DNA of 64,000 nt from assembly GCF_008868125.1 (NCBI RefSeq), contig NZ_WAAQ01000003.1, positions 62,001 through 126,000 on the forward strand. The letters run 5' to 3'. This stretch comes from Microbacterium maritypicum. GTDB lineage: Bacteria > Actinomycetota > Actinomycetes > Actinomycetales > Microbacteriaceae. Numbering within the stretch: position 1 is the stretch's first letter; every line of letters starts with the position of its first letter. Shown piece by piece: positions 35,169-44,329 of this stretch. The translations under genes were made by a program, and so were the position numbers. Below the pieces are notes generated by a model. It saw only the letters and a list, made by a program, of their open reading frames with translations. It had not been told where the DNA came from and ran no database searches.

Positions 35169-35794
35169 TCGCCGAAGACGACACCCTGCTGCGCGAAGGG
35201 CTGGCCCTGCTGCTGCGCAGCGAGGGGTTCGAGGTGGTGGCGGCCGTCGACAACGCCGAGGCGTTCCTCGCACGGCTCGACGAGGCGGATGCCGCGGTGG
35301 TCGATGTGCGCATGCCGCCCACCTTCACGAGCGAGGGGCTCAAGGCTGCCGCCGAAGCCCGTGCCCGCCGCCCCGGCTTCCCCGTGCTGGTGCTGTCGGC
35401 GTATGTCGAGGACCGCTACGCCGGTGAGCTGCTGGCGGCCGGAGCCGACGGACTCGGCTACCTGCTCAAGGAGCGCGTGGGCAAGGTCGCCTCCTTCGTC
35501 GACGCCCTGCATCGCGTGGCGGCCGGCGGCACGGTGATGGATCCCGAGGTCATCTCGCAGCTGATGAGCAGGCGTCGCGCCGACGACCCGGTGCAGACGC
35601 TCACCCCCCGCGAGCGCGAGGTGCTCGGGCTCATGGCCGAAGGCCTCGACAACGGCACCATCGCCGAGCGACTCTTCGTGACCGAGACCGCGGTGAGCAA
35701 GCACATCGGCAACATCTTCGCCAAGCTCGGCCTCGCCTCCAGCGACAGCGGCCACCGGCGCGTGCTCGCCGTGCTCGCCTACCTGCGCAGCTGA
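35156..35794 (+). CDS. NarL/LuxR-type response regulator
   Basis: 212 residues. Receiver domain (1-120): acidic pocket AEDD, phosphoacceptor Asp in AAVVDVRMPP, Thr/Ser in VLVLSAY and Lys in YLLKERVG. C-terminal LuxR-type HTH (TLTPREREVLGLMAEGLDNG then TIAERLFVTETAVSKHIGNI). Start overlaps the kinase by 13 bases, with GGAG upstream. Probable target: the divergent FtsX-type ABC operon, the usual arrangement for cell-envelope stress or antibiotic-sensing systems. Confidence 0.95.
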   Translation: MRIVIAEDDTLLREGLALLLRSEGFEVVAAVDNAEAFLARLDEADAAVVDVRMPPTFTSEGLKAAAEARARRPGFPVLVLSAYVEDRYAGELLAAGADGLGYLLKERVGKVASFVDALHRVAAGGTVMDPEVISQLMSRRRADDPVQTLTPREREVLGLMAEGLDNGTIAERLFVTETAVSKHIGNIFAKLGLASSDSGHRRVLAVLAYLRS

Positions 35795-35823
35795 CCGCGT
35801 CCCGCGCCCCGCGCCCCCAGCCT

Positions 35824-35882
35824 CGAGACCCACGCCCATCGCCGATACCCACCGGCGCGGACGCACGCGGGCGTGGGTCTCG
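35824..35882. repeat. Inverted repeat with GGGTCTCG motif downstream of the response regulator
   Basis: CGAGACCCACGCCC (35824-35837) and its exact complement GGGCGTGGGTCTCG (35869-35882) flank a 31-base loop; a further direct half-copy GATGGGTCTCG follows at 35891-35901. There is no T-tract, so it might act as a REP-like element, a weak terminator, or a structured 3' end. Confidence 0.6.
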
Positions 35883-35950
35883 ACGCGCGCGATGGGTCTC
35901 GATGCTTGCTCTCGGAAAAACAAGCCCAGTAATCGGTGTTGCTAAGTACT

Positions 35951-35996
35951 GGTACTCAGTGTTACTTTGTACCGGTACTCGGCAACACTGAGTACC
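35951..35996. promoter_or_regulatory. Nested palindromic PadR operator
   Basis: GGTACTCAGTGTT (35951-35963) pairs exactly with AACACTGAGTACC (35984-35996), and the dyad centre (35973.5) coincides with an inner perfect palindrome GTACCGGTAC (35969-35978). A further imperfect dyad AGTAC-TG-GTACT lies at 35945-35956. It is 24 bases before the PadR start codon, as expected for an autoregulated PadR repressor. Confidence 0.75.
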
Positions 35997-36019
35997 AACC
36001 GACACGAAAGGGGAACCCG

Positions 36020-36382
36020 ATGGGCAAGCAGATGACCGAGATGCTCAAGGGCACTCTGGAGGGCATCGTCCTGGCCCTCCTCGCCGAGCAGCCCGCGTAC
36101 GGGTACGAGATCACCACACGGCTGCGCGCGCACGGGTTCACCGACACCGCCGAGGGCACCATCTACGCGCTCCTCGTGCGCATCGAGCAGAAGAACCTCG
36201 TCGACGTCGAGAAGGTCCCGAGCGAGAAGGGGCCGCCCCGCAAGGTGTACACCCTGAACGCGCAGGGCCGGCAGGAGCTCGAGGAGTTCTGGAAGACCTG
36301 GGACTTCCTCGCGCAGCGCATCGCGCAGCTGAAGCAGACCCACACCGACAACAAGAGCAACACCCAGAGCAAGGAGAACTGA
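36020..36382 (+). CDS. PadR-family transcriptional regulator
   Basis: 120 residues; start MGKQMTEMLKGT is set by AAAGGGG upstream, giving a typical short PadR. Winged-helix domain: GTLEGIVLALLAEQPAYGYE then ITTRLRAHGFTDTAEGTIYA (ligand-binding tryptophan region replaced by AEGTIYALLVRIEQKNLVDV) and a wing GPPRKVYTLNAQGRQELEEF. A short C-terminal helix completes it. First gene of a PadR-DUF1048-ABC operon, almost certainly controlling it by binding the 35951-35996 palindrome. Confidence 0.93.
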   Translation: MGKQMTEMLKGTLEGIVLALLAEQPAYGYEITTRLRAHGFTDTAEGTIYALLVRIEQKNLVDVEKVPSEKGPPRKVYTLNAQGRQELEEFWKTWDFLAQRIAQLKQTHTDNKSNTQSKEN

Positions 36383-36384
36383 TC

Positions 36385-36753
36385 ATGGCCGCGAAGTGGA
36401 TCGAAGCGCTCACCGGATCGCTCGAGGAGAAGAAGCAGTACAAGCAGGCCCAGGCCCGCATCAACGCCCTGCCCGAGCCCTATCGCGAGGTCGCGAAGGC
36501 CCAGCAGCGCTACAACATGTACTACGGCGGCGTCACCGACGGCGACATCATCGTGCAGATGTTCCTCGACATCGCCGACCTGTGGGAGCGGGCCGCGATC
36601 GATGGCACCCCCGTCAGCGCGATCGTCGGCGACGACCCGGTCGAGTTCGCCGAGAACTACGCGGCGGCCTACGGCGGGCGGCAGTGGATCGACAAGGAGC
36701 GCACGCGTCTCATCAAGGCGTTCGACGACGCGAAGAAGAAGGAGCAATCATGA
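36385..36753 (+). CDS. DUF1048 family protein
   Basis: 122-residue helical protein (KWIEALTGSLEEKKQYKQAQ, RINALPEPYREVAKAQQRY, DGDIIVQMFLDIADLWERAA). DUF1048 proteins are regularly encoded between a PadR regulator and DrrAB-type ABC genes in actinobacteria, as here. Function unknown; perhaps an adaptor of the transporter or the regulator. Starts two bases after the PadR stop, and its own stop overlaps the ATPase start (ATGA). Confidence 0.88.
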   Translation: MAAKWIEALTGSLEEKKQYKQAQARINALPEPYREVAKAQQRYNMYYGGVTDGDIIVQMFLDIADLWERAAIDGTPVSAIVGDDPVEFAENYAAAYGGRQWIDKERTRLIKAFDDAKKKEQS

Positions 36754-37523
36754 CGGATGCAGCCATCTCGGTGCGCGGCATCGAGAAGTCGTACAGAGAT
36801 CTGCACGTGCTGCGCGGCGTCGACTTCGAGGTGGAGAAGGGCAGTATCTTCGCCCTCCTCGGCTCGAACGGCGCCGGCAAGACCACCGTGGTGCGCATCC
36901 TCTCCACCCTGCTGAAGTCGGATGCCGGAACCGCGACCGTGCAGGGCATCGATGTCGCCGCGAACCCGGTGGGCGTGCGTGAGCGCATCAGCCTCACCGG
37001 ACAGTTCGCCGCGGTCGACGAGATCCTCACCGGACGCGAGAACCTCGTGCTGGTCGCGAAGCTGCGGCACCTGCCAGACGCCGGGAAGGTCGCCGACGAC
37101 CTGCTGGAGACCTTCCGCCTGACGGATGCCGGCGCCCGCAAGGTCGGCACCTACTCCGGCGGCATGCGTCGCCGCCTCGACATCGCGATGAGCCTGGTCG
37201 GACACCCCGAGGTCATCTACCTCGACGAGCCGACCACGGGCCTCGACCCCGAAGCCCGCATCGAAGTGTGGGGCGTGGTCAAGGAACTCGCGAACACGGG
37301 CACGACCGTGCTGCTGACCACGCAGTACCTCGACGAGGCCGAACATCTGGCCGACCGCATCGCGATCCTGCACGAGGGCCGCATCATCGCCGGCGGCACG
37401 CTCGCCGAGCTGAAAAAGCTGCTCCCGGCCGCGAAGGTCGAGTACGTCGAGAAGCAGCCCACTCTGGAGGAGATCTTCCTCACCCTCGTCGGCACCACGT
37501 CCAAGAAGGAGGATGCGGCATGA
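36750..37523 (+). CDS. DrrA-type ABC transporter ATP-binding protein
   Basis: 257 residues. Walker A LGSNGAGKTTVVRIL, signature YSGGMRRRLDIAMSLV, Walker B EVIYLDEPTTGLDPEARIEV, switch His region replaced by LLTTQYLDEAEHLAD (DrrA-type, Q in place of His). C-terminal KAEYVEKQPTLEEIFLTLVG-like tail typical of daunorubicin-resistance family ATPases. Energises efflux of hydrophobic drugs with the permease downstream (ATGA overlap). Confidence 0.95.
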   Translation: MTDAAISVRGIEKSYRDLHVLRGVDFEVEKGSIFALLGSNGAGKTTVVRILSTLLKSDAGTATVQGIDVAANPVGVRERISLTGQFAAVDEILTGRENLVLVAKLRHLPDAGKVADDLLETFRLTDAGARKVGTYSGGMRRRLDIAMSLVGHPEVIYLDEPTTGLDPEARIEVWGVVKELANTGTTVLLTTQYLDEAEHLADRIAILHEGRIIAGGTLAELKKLLPAAKVEYVEKQPTLEEIFLTLVGTTSKKEDAA

Positions 37524-38287
37524 CCATGCACTTCGCCGCCGACACGGCGACACTCACCGGCCGCTCCATGCGGCACATCTTCCGCAGCCCCGACACGATC
37601 ATCACCACGGCGGTCACCCCGATCGCGCTGATGCTCCTCTTCGTCTACGTCTTCGGCGGTGCGCTCCAGCAGAGCACCGGCACCGACAACTACGTGAACT
37701 ACCTGCTCCCCGGCATCCTGCTCATCGCGATCGCCTCGGGCATCGCGTACACGGCGTTCCGGCTGTTCACCGACATGCAGAGCGGCATCTTCGAGCGGTT
37801 CCACTCCATGCCGATCGCCCGATCGAGCGTGCTGTGGGCGCACGTGCTCACGTCGCTGACGGCGAACGCCATCACGCTGGCGATCATCTTCGGCGTCGGA
37901 TTCCTGATGGGTTTCCGCACCGGGGCGAGCTTGTGGGCCTGGCTCGGAGTGATCGGCATCCTGATGCTGTTCACCCTGGCACTCACCTGGCTGGCGATCA
38001 TCGCGGGTCTGAACGCCAAGACGGTCGACGGCGCGAGTGCGTTCTCCTACCCGCTGATCTTCCTGCCGTTCATCAGCTCGGCGTTCGTGCCGACCGACAC
38101 CATGCCGGCTCCGGTGCAGTGGTTCGCCGACAACCAGCCCGTCACCTCGATCGTCAACACCGTCCAGGCGTTGTTCGCCGAGAAGCCCGTCGGCTCCGAC
38201 ATCTGGGTAGCCCTCGCCTGGTGCGTCGGCATCCTCGTGGTCGCCTACGTGTTCGCGATCATCTCCTACCGGAAGAAGGTCAGCTGA
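37520..38287 (+). CDS. ABC-2 type transporter permease (DrrB-like)
   Basis: 255 residues, six membrane helices. The cytoplasmic N-terminus is followed by TIITTAVTPIALMLLFVYVF; conserved NYLLPGILLIAIASG and FERFHSMPIARSSVLWAHVL, as in DrrB/NodJ-type permeases. Coupled to the ATPase by ATGA. Last gene of the PadR operon, followed by a terminator. Confidence 0.94.
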   Translation: MTMHFAADTATLTGRSMRHIFRSPDTIITTAVTPIALMLLFVYVFGGALQQSTGTDNYVNYLLPGILLIAIASGIAYTAFRLFTDMQSGIFERFHSMPIARSSVLWAHVLTSLTANAITLAIIFGVGFLMGFRTGASLWAWLGVIGILMLFTLALTWLAIIAGLNAKTVDGASAFSYPLIFLPFISSAFVPTDTMPAPVQWFADNQPVTSIVNTVQALFAEKPVGSDIWVALAWCVGILVVAYVFAIISYRKKVS

Positions 38288-38307
38288 TCTTCACCCAGCG
38301 AGACGGG

Positions 38308-38343
38308 ACGCTCCGACCGGGTCACTCGACCCGGCCGGGGCGT
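38308..38343 (+). terminator. Terminator of the PadR-DrrAB operon
   Basis: CCGGGTC-ACTC-GACCCGG (38317-38334) with an imperfect outer extension ACGCTCC/GGGGCGT; followed by TTCG. About 20 bases after the permease stop. Confidence 0.7.
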
Positions 38344-38403
38344 TTCGCCGCGCTCGGATGCTCCTCCCGACGCCGAGAGCTCCGCTCCGGAGTGCGCTGA
38401 CGC

Positions 38404-39612
38404 TCAGACCGTGCGCAACGCCGAGGTGGGCGACAGCCGCGCGGCACTGATCGCCGGATACAGCCCCGCGATCACGCCGACCACCAGCGCCACGAGCGGG
38501 CCGCCGACGAGCACCACGAGGGGTATCGTCGCCGCCTGCCCCTGGATGCCGGCGTAGACGAACACACCCGCGGCACCGAGCAGCAGCCCGGCCAGGCCCC
38601 CCAGGCCGCCGAGCACGATCGCCTCCGCCACGAACTGACCCGCGATCTGACCCGAGCGCGCGCCGAGCGCCCGTCGGAGTCCGATCTCGCCGCGCCGCTC
38701 CAGCACCGCCACCACCATGGTGTTCGCGATGCCGATCCCTCCGACCAGCAGAGCGATCGCCGCAAGTCCGACCGCGAGGCCGGACAGCGAGTCATCCGCG
38801 GTGTCCCGCGCCCCGGCGAGGTCGCCGAGTCCGGTCACCTGCACATACGGGGACGACGGATTCGCCGCACGGGCGATCGCATCACGGACCTTCTCGCCCG
38901 TGCCCCCGTCGGTCATGCGCACGTAGATCGAGGCGATCGTGTCATCGTCCTTCGCCGACACGTGCTCGGCCGCCCAGTGATCGCCGAGGAACGCGCTCGC
39001 GTCGATCGATTCGGCGAGTCCCGCCGAATCGAGGATCCCGATCACGGTGTACCACTGCTCGCCGATCCACACCCGCACACCCGGCTCCGTGATGCCCATG
39101 CGCGCAGCCGCAGCCGCCCCCAGCACGGTCACCGGCAGCGAGCGGTCGGTCTCGTCGAACCACGACCCCTTCGCCACCGATCCCTCCACCGACGACAGGA
39201 AGTCGGGACTCGCCGCATACGCCGTCAGTCCGTTGCCCTGGCTCTTCGGCATGAGGTCGTTGCGGTACACGCCCGTGCCGTCCGGCACCTTCTCGAGCAC
39301 CCCGACCTGCTCGACCCCCTTCACCCGTTCGATCATGCCCGCGGCCGTCTCCGGCAGCGCGACCGGCTTGTTGTCCGGCCCGTAGCCCGGCTGCACCACG
39401 ATCATGTTGGCGCCGAGCGCATCGAGCTTCGCCAGCAGCTCGGCCTGATTCGAGGCGGCGATGCCGGTGATCGCGGTGAGTGCCGCGATGCCCACAGCGA
39501 CGCCGAGCGCCGACAGTGCCGTACGCATCTTGCGGCTGCGTGGTCCGATGAGCGCCGTGCGGATGCTGTCCGCAGCGCTCAGCCGCGGCATCCGCTCTCC
39601 CCTCCGCCTCAT
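38404..39612 (-). CDS. MacB-like ABC transporter permease
   Basis: 402 residues. MacB_PCD-FtsX layout: cytoplasmic N-terminus with the [20 protein letters not shown] helix, a large extracellular domain (about 55-270) and three C-terminal helices ([20 protein letters not shown], the cytoplasmic motif [19 protein letters not shown], then two helices). ATG overlaps the ATPase stop (ATGA). Last gene of the four-gene operon; probably exports a peptide, lipid or drug across the membrane with the adaptor. Confidence 0.94.
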   Translation of the reverse strand: MRRRGERMPRLSAADSIRTALIGPRSRKMRTALSALGVAVGIAALTAITGIAASNQAELLAKLDALGANMIVVQPGYGPDNKPVALPETAAGMIERVKGVEQVGVLEKVPDGTGVYRNDLMPKSQGNGLTAYAASPDFLSSVEGSVAKGSWFDETDRSLPVTVLGAAAAARMGITEPGVRVWIGEQWYTVIGILDSAGLAESIDASAFLGDHWAAEHVSAKDDDTIASIYVRMTDGGTGEKVRDAIARAANPSSPYVQVTGLGDLAGARDTADDSLSGLAVGLAAIALLVGGIGIANTMVVAVLERRGEIGLRRALGARSGQIAGQFVAEAIVLGGLGGLAGLLLGAAGVFVYAGIQGQAATIPLVVLVGGPLVALVVGVIAGLYPAISAARLSPTSALRTV

Positions 39613-40319
39613 GCCGCGACCTCTTCCTTCTCTGGTGAGCCGGTGTCGCTCACGATGCGCCCGTCGTGGATGCTGACCTGCCGCTGCGTGCGCTCGGCGA
39701 TGTGCGGATCATGCGTGATGATCACGACCGCGGTACCGGCGCCCGCGATCGAGGTGAGCAGCTCGAGGATGTGCTCGCCCGTCGTCGAGTCGAGCGCGCC
39801 CGTGGGCTCATCGGCGAAGAGCACCGACGGGTTCCCGACGATCGCCCGGGCGATCGCGACCCGCTGCTGCTCGCCGCCCGAGAGCTGACCCGGCCGGTGC
39901 TTCATCCGAGCGCCGAGGCCGACCCGCTCCAGGGCCGCAGCCGCCCGCACCGAGCGCTCCGTCGCGGGGACTCCCGAATAGAGGAGCCCGAGTGCGACGT
40001 TGTCGAGCGCACTGAGCGCCGGCAGCAGGAAGAACTGCTGGAACACGAATCCGATGCGGCGAGCGCGCAGGACCGCCCGGTCTCGTTCGGCGAGGACTGC
40101 GGCATCCGTCCCATCGATCAGCACGGTGCCACTGGTGGGGTCGTCGAGGGTTCCCATGATCGAGAGCATCGTGCTCTTTCCCGATCCGGATGCTCCGACC
40201 ACGGCCACCAGCTCGCCGCTCTCGATCGCGAGGCTCATGCCGTGCAGCACGCGCAGCGGCGGGCTGCCCGGGTACTCCTTGATCACGTCGACGAGCTCGA
40301 CCACGGTGTCCGGCGTCAT
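39609..40319 (-). CDS. MacB/LolD-type ABC transporter ATP-binding protein
   Basis: 236 residues. Walker [15 protein letters not shown]-loop [20 protein letters not shown], signature [15 protein letters not shown], Walker [19 protein letters not shown], switch His in [14 protein letters not shown]. Translation coupled on both sides by ATGA overlaps (adaptor upstream, permease downstream). Confidence 0.95.
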   Translation of the reverse strand: MTPDTVVELVDVIKEYPGSPPLRVLHGMSLAIESGELVAVVGASGSGKSTMLSIMGTLDDPTSGTVLIDGTDAAVLAERDRAVLRARRIGFVFQQFFLLPALSALDNVALGLLYSGVPATERSVRAAAALERVGLGARMKHRPGQLSGGEQQRVAIARAIVGNPSVLFADEPTGALDSTTGEHILELLTSIAGAGTAVVIITHDPHIAERTQRQVSIHDGRIVSDTGSPEKEEVAA

Positions 40320-41371
40320 CGCGCCACCACCACGGCATCGCCGGCGGCGAGGTCGCCGCCCGTGACCTGCACCTTGGTGTCGGCGATCAGTCCGACCTCC
40401 ACGGCGACGCGCACGATCTTGCCGCCCTTGCGCAGCACGTCGACCGCGTAGCCTCCGTCGGTCGTCGCGACCAGGGCGGTCACCGGCACGACCAGGGCGT
40501 CCTTCACCTCGGAGGTGGCGAACACGACCTTGACCGCACGCAGCCCGATCCCCTCCGCCACAGCTGGGTCGTCGAACTCGACGTTCGCGGTGGCCGGCGT
40601 GGTCTCCCCCTCCTTCTCGGTCGGCTGACCGCCCGGGTCGACGGCGGTCACCGTCGCCGGCACCTCCGTGCCGTCCGGGAGGACCACGGTCACCCGGGTC
40701 GCGGGCAGGATCTCACGCGCTTGCGCATCGGTGAGCTTGGCGACGACCCGCAAAGTGGTGCTGGTGTACTTCAGTGGACTCGTGCCCGCCGGGTCGCCCA
40801 GCTGCGCCGTGACCGACTCGACACGCACCGAAGAGGCGGTGATCGCGACGACGTCGCCCAACTTCACGATGCCGTCCTGCGGCACGCCGAGCGACTTCTG
40901 CCAGGCCTTGACGTTGGTCTCGGTGACCGCGGTGAACTCGTCGTCCACCGTCAGGTTCCTGCCGAAGCCGAGGTCGGCGAGAGCCTGCTCGAGCTGTCGG
41001 ACATCGGGACCCTTGTCGACGCCGACGCCGAGGTCGCGCCAGAATGGGCGGTCGCCGCGCATCGCGATCACGGGCCTCCCGTCGACCTCGTAGATCGCCT
41101 GGCCGACACCGATCACATCTCCCGCAGTCGGCAGGCGCGTGATCGTTCCACCACGACCCGGCAGGGCGATCGACGCGCCGTAGCTCAGGGTTCCGTTCAG
41201 TCGCAGATCGGAGGTGAGCGTCGTGAGCTCGGCCTTCGCGGTGACCGGCTTCTTGCCGTCATCCGGAGACTCGGCGACCGAGCTCCACGGCTGCAGCACC
41301 GCCAGCGCCACTGCGGCGGCCACGAGCAGGACCCCGACCGGCACCAGCACCTTCGTCAGTCGGCGGCTCAT
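40316..41371 (-). CDS. Membrane-fusion/peptidoglycan-binding adaptor protein of the MacAB-like system
   Basis: 351 residues. A single N-terminal membrane helix ([20 protein letters not shown]) anchors an extracytoplasmic part. It carries a PG_binding_1-type domain at about residues 110-165 ([20 protein letters not shown] ... [20 protein letters not shown]) inserted in an HlyD-like frame with [20 protein letters not shown] and a C-terminal beta part ([14 protein letters not shown]). Such adaptors hold the ABC permease near the cell wall. ATGA overlaps on both sides. Confidence 0.9.
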   Translation of the reverse strand: MSRRLTKVLVPVGVLLVAAAVALAVLQPWSSVAESPDDGKKPVTAKAELTTLTSDLRLNGTLSYGASIALPGRGGTITRLPTAGDVIGVGQAIYEVDGRPVIAMRGDRPFWRDLGVGVDKGPDVRQLEQALADLGFGRNLTVDDEFTAVTETNVKAWQKSLGVPQDGIVKLGDVVAITASSVRVESVTAQLGDPAGTSPLKYTSTTLRVVAKLTDAQAREILPATRVTVVLPDGTEVPATVTAVDPGGQPTEKEGETTPATANVEFDDPAVAEGIGLRAVKVVFATSEVKDALVVPVTALVATTDGGYAVDVLRKGGKIVRVAVEVGLIADTKVQVTGGDLAAGDAVVVAR

Positions 41372-42132
41372 TCGTCGCCTCCGGAGGGGATGGTGGACGC
41401 TGCCGCGAACATGCCGTCGAAGAACTCCCCCATCAGCGCGAACCAGTCGAAGTCAGCCGCCTCGATGCTCTCCTGCGTGAACATGGGCGGCATCTCTCCC
41501 GTGGTCTCCGCGCACGCCTCGAGAAGGGTGCGCGCCTCGTCTTCGGTGATGCCCGTGGGCAACGTGAGCATGCCGTCGGCGTCGGGATCGGCGAAGTCGG
41601 TGAAGCCGTTCTCCCTGGCGCACGAGGCGAACGCGAGTCCTGCCTCGGTGAGCTCCTCGGGAGAGATCATCTGGGTCTGCGCCCCTTCCTTCATCGAGAC
41701 GTCGGGCTCCGGCTGGGTGAACTCGGGGACCTCCTGCTCGCAGGTCTCCCAGGCGGCGCGCTGGCCACCCTCCTCCGGATAGCCGGATGCCGCGGTCGAG
41801 GCGAGCCACGCGCCGTCGTCGTCGGAGAAGAACATCGTCATGGGCATCTCCTCGCCTTCGCCGACGCTGATCGAAGCGGAGCTGTCGCTGAGCGTGCCCA
41901 TGGATCCCCCGCCGTCGACATCCGGCATCAGCAGACCCACCTGGCCGCCTTCGAGGATCTTCGCCGTCTGGCCTTCGTCGGTCAGGCAGGTCACGAACCG
42001 GGCAGCGGCCGCATCGTTCGCGCCGTCCTTCGCCTTGTCATCTCCGGAGGGGGCGCTGCAGGCCGAGAGCGCGAAGAGCGCGAAGACAGCGGGCATCACC
42101 ACCATGGAACGGCGTGCTTTCGAGTCGAACAT
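41368..42132 (-). CDS. Lipoprotein, first gene of the MacAB-like operon
   Basis: 254 residues from ATG 42132, with GAAAGGGAAAG upstream. Signal peptide (SKARRSMVVMPAVFALFALS) with lipobox LSAC at about 21-24. The mature part is acidic and Cys-containing (FVTCLTDEGQ, WETCEQEVPE, FASCARENGF, LLEACAETTG), suggesting a disulphide-stabilised extracytoplasmic fold. Family not recognised; similar lipoproteins precede HlyD-MacB genes in actinobacteria. Probably a substrate-binding or sensing component outside the membrane. Divergent from the OmpR-type two-component genes. Confidence 0.85.
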   Translation of the reverse strand: MFDSKARRSMVVMPAVFALFALSACSAPSGDDKAKDGANDAAAARFVTCLTDEGQTAKILEGGQVGLLMPDVDGGGSMGTLSDSSASISVGEGEEMPMTMFFSDDDGAWLASTAASGYPEEGGQRAAWETCEQEVPEFTQPEPDVSMKEGAQTQMISPEELTEAGLAFASCARENGFTDFADPDADGMLTLPTGITEDEARTLLEACAETTGEMPPMFTQESIEAADFDWFALMGEFFDGMFAAASTIPSGGDE

Positions 42133-42268
42133 GACTTTCCCTTTCTCGCGGTCGCAGTTCATCCGCGACGTGCAGTCAGTTCTACGGATGCGCTGGTTTG
42201 CTGGGGGTATGACGCCGCCTAACCGGAAACTAACCGCGCAGCGCGCACCCTCGGAGACGGGAGGTGCC

Positions 42269-42934
42269 ATGCGACTGCTGCTGGTGGAAGACGAGGTCGA
42301 TCTGGCCGACACCCTCGCCGATGGCCTGCGCCGCGAGGGCTACCTGGTGGATGTCGCACGCGACGGGGCGAGCGCCCTGACCGCCGCCGCGTCGAACGAT
42401 GTGGACGTGATCGTGCTCGACCGTGACCTACCGGTGCTGAGCGGCGATGCCGTATGCCGCACACTCGTGGCGCAGGAGTATCCGGCGCGCATCCTCATGC
42501 TCACCGCGGCCGGCACTCTCAACGACCGCGTCGAGGGTCTCGATCTCGGCGCCGACGACTACCTCGCCAAGCCGTTCGCGTACGTCGAGCTGCTGGCCCG
42601 CCTGCGCGCTCTCGGTCGCCGCGGACAGTCGACGCGGGCGAGTGCGGTCCTGGAGTTCGCGGGCGTGCGCCTCGACGTCGTGCGCCGCATCGTGGAGCGG
42701 GACGGCAGCCCGATCCGGCTCACGCTCAAGGAGTTCGGGGTGCTCGAGACGCTGCTCGCCGCGGAGGGCGGCTACGTCAGCGCCGACGATCTGCTCGACG
42801 AGGTGTGGGACGAACCTCTCGAGCGCACCCGTGGCGTGGTCAAGATCGTGGTGCACACGCTGCGACGCAAACTCGGCTCACCCGCGGTCATCCACTCCGC
42901 GGCGGGGCACGGCTATCGAGTGGGGACGCAATGA
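42269..42934 (+). CDS. OmpR-type response regulator
   Basis: 221 residues. Receiver domain with acidic LLVEDEVDL, phosphoacceptor Asp in VIVLDRDLPVLSG and Lys in YLAKPFAYVELLARL; C-terminal winged helix with LTLKEFGVLETLLAAEGGYV and VVKIVVHTLRRKLG. GGGAGG precedes ATG 42269. Divergent from the lipoprotein-MacAB operon, its likely target, and coupled to the kinase by ATGA. Confidence 0.95.
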   Translation: MRLLLVEDEVDLADTLADGLRREGYLVDVARDGASALTAAASNDVDVIVLDRDLPVLSGDAVCRTLVAQEYPARILMLTAAGTLNDRVEGLDLGADDYLAKPFAYVELLARLRALGRRGQSTRASAVLEFAGVRLDVVRRIVERDGSPIRLTLKEFGVLETLLAAEGGYVSADDLLDEVWDEPLERTRGVVKIVVHTLRRKLGSPAVIHSAAGHGYRVGTQ

Positions 42935-44208
42935 GACGCATGAGCTTCCGCACCCGACTGGTGATCATCATCGCCGGAGTCTTCATCGCCGCGGGCGCCG
43001 CCCTGCTCACGGTGCAGTATCTGGTGGTGCAGTCGCTGTTCGCCTCCGCGATCAACACGACCGCAGCGACCTGCGTGCCGTCGATGTCGATCACTCAGAT
43101 CTCGCAGGAGGCAAGCGCGACCGACCCCGAGGGCGTCTCACCCTTCACCGGCAGCAGCACGCTCCTCTACGGGGACAGCAGCACCGGATGCGCGTACTTC
43201 GCAGAGACCGCCGATGCCGCCGGGCTCCCGGCGGCCACTCCGATGCAGACGGTGACGATCGACGCCGTCGAGGGCGCGGTGCTGCAACAGTCGACGTTCC
43301 TCGCGGATGAGGTCGGCGGCGGGCTGCTGTTGTGGTCGGTCGTGGTGCTCGTGGCCTTCACCGGTGTCGCCGCCGCGATCGCGTTCTGGCTCGCGCGACG
43401 CTCCCTCGACCGGATCGGGGAGGTCACCGCCGCGGCGCGGGACATCTCGGAGCGCGACCTCGGGCGCCGCCTCGACCTGCCTGGTCCCGACGACGAGATC
43501 AAGGAGCTGGGCGACACGATCGACGGGATGCTGGACCGGCTGCAGTCGGCGTTCACCGCGCAGGATCGCTTCGTGGCGAACGCCTCGCACGAGTTGCGCA
43601 CCCCGCTCACCACGACCAGGACGGCCCTGGAGATCCCGCTCGAACAGGGCGCGGTGCCGGCAGACCTGCAGGCGAACATGCAGCGCGCCCTCCGCGCCAC
43701 CGAGCAGAGCGAGCGCCTCATCACAGCCCTGCTCTCCCTCGCCCGAGCCCGCACCGGGCTGGACGAGGTCGAACCCGTCGAGCTGCGCACCCTCATCGAG
43801 GACGAGGTCGAAGACCTCGGCGCCGGGGAGATCGCGGTGCACGCGAATCTGCGCGAGCTCACGGTCGATGGCGACACGGTGCTGCTGGCCAGGGCCGTGC
43901 GCAACCTGCTCGAGAACGCCATCCGCCACAACGTGCCGGATGGCGAACTGTGGGTGCGGTGCCGACGCGAGCGTGGTCGTGCCATCATCGAGGTCGAGAA
44001 CACCGGGGCGCCGATCACTCCCGCCACCGTGGAGCTGCTCACCGAGCCGTTCTATCGTGGCGACGCGAGCCGCACCTCCACCGGCCCCGACGGCACCGGG
44101 CTGGGGCTCGCGATCGTGCAGAGCATCGCGAAGACCCACGGCGGCGAAGTTCGCCTGCGGGCCCGCAAGGGCGGCGGCCTGATCGCCGCGATCGTCCTCC
44201 CGCTCTGA
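42931..44208 (+). CDS. OmpR-family-partner sensor histidine kinase
   Basis: 425 residues. Two membrane helices (LVIIIAGVFIAAGAALLTVQ and LLLWSVVVLVAFTGVAAAIA) flank an extracellular loop of about 100 residues with two cysteines (AATCVPS, TGCAYF). HAMP region, HisKA with FVANASHELRTPLTTTRTAL (His phosphorylated), HATPase_c with NLLENAIRHNV and GTGLGLAIVQSIAKTHGG. With the upstream regulator it forms a two-component system probably controlling the divergent MacAB-like operon. Confidence 0.95.
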   Translation: MRRMSFRTRLVIIIAGVFIAAGAALLTVQYLVVQSLFASAINTTAATCVPSMSITQISQEASATDPEGVSPFTGSSTLLYGDSSTGCAYFAETADAAGLPAATPMQTVTIDAVEGAVLQQSTFLADEVGGGLLLWSVVVLVAFTGVAAAIAFWLARRSLDRIGEVTAAARDISERDLGRRLDLPGPDDEIKELGDTIDGMLDRLQSAFTAQDRFVANASHELRTPLTTTRTALEIPLEQGAVPADLQANMQRALRATEQSERLITALLSLARARTGLDEVEPVELRTLIEDEVEDLGAGEIAVHANLRELTVDGDTVLLARAVRNLLENAIRHNVPDGELWVRCRRERGRAIIEVENTGAPITPATVELLTEPFYRGDASRTSTGPDGTGLGLAIVQSIAKTHGGEVRLRARKGGGLIAAIVLPL

Positions 44209-44237
44209 GACCGTCGTACCGGCGCCGGAACGCAGAA

Positions 44238-44298
44238 GCTCCGGTCGCACTTCCTGCCGCCCGGCGGACCGGGAAGCGGCAGCACGTGCGACCGGAGC
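44238..44298. terminator. Large hairpin between kinase and betaine-transporter genes
   Basis: GCTCCGGTCGCAC (44238-44250) pairs perfectly with GTGCGACCGGAGC (44286-44298); inside, TGCCGC/GCGGCA extend the structure. It lies between convergent genes and probably terminates both. Confidence 0.65.
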
Positions 44299-44329
44299 GA
44301 ACCTCTGAGAGGCGTGTGCGTGAGGCCGG

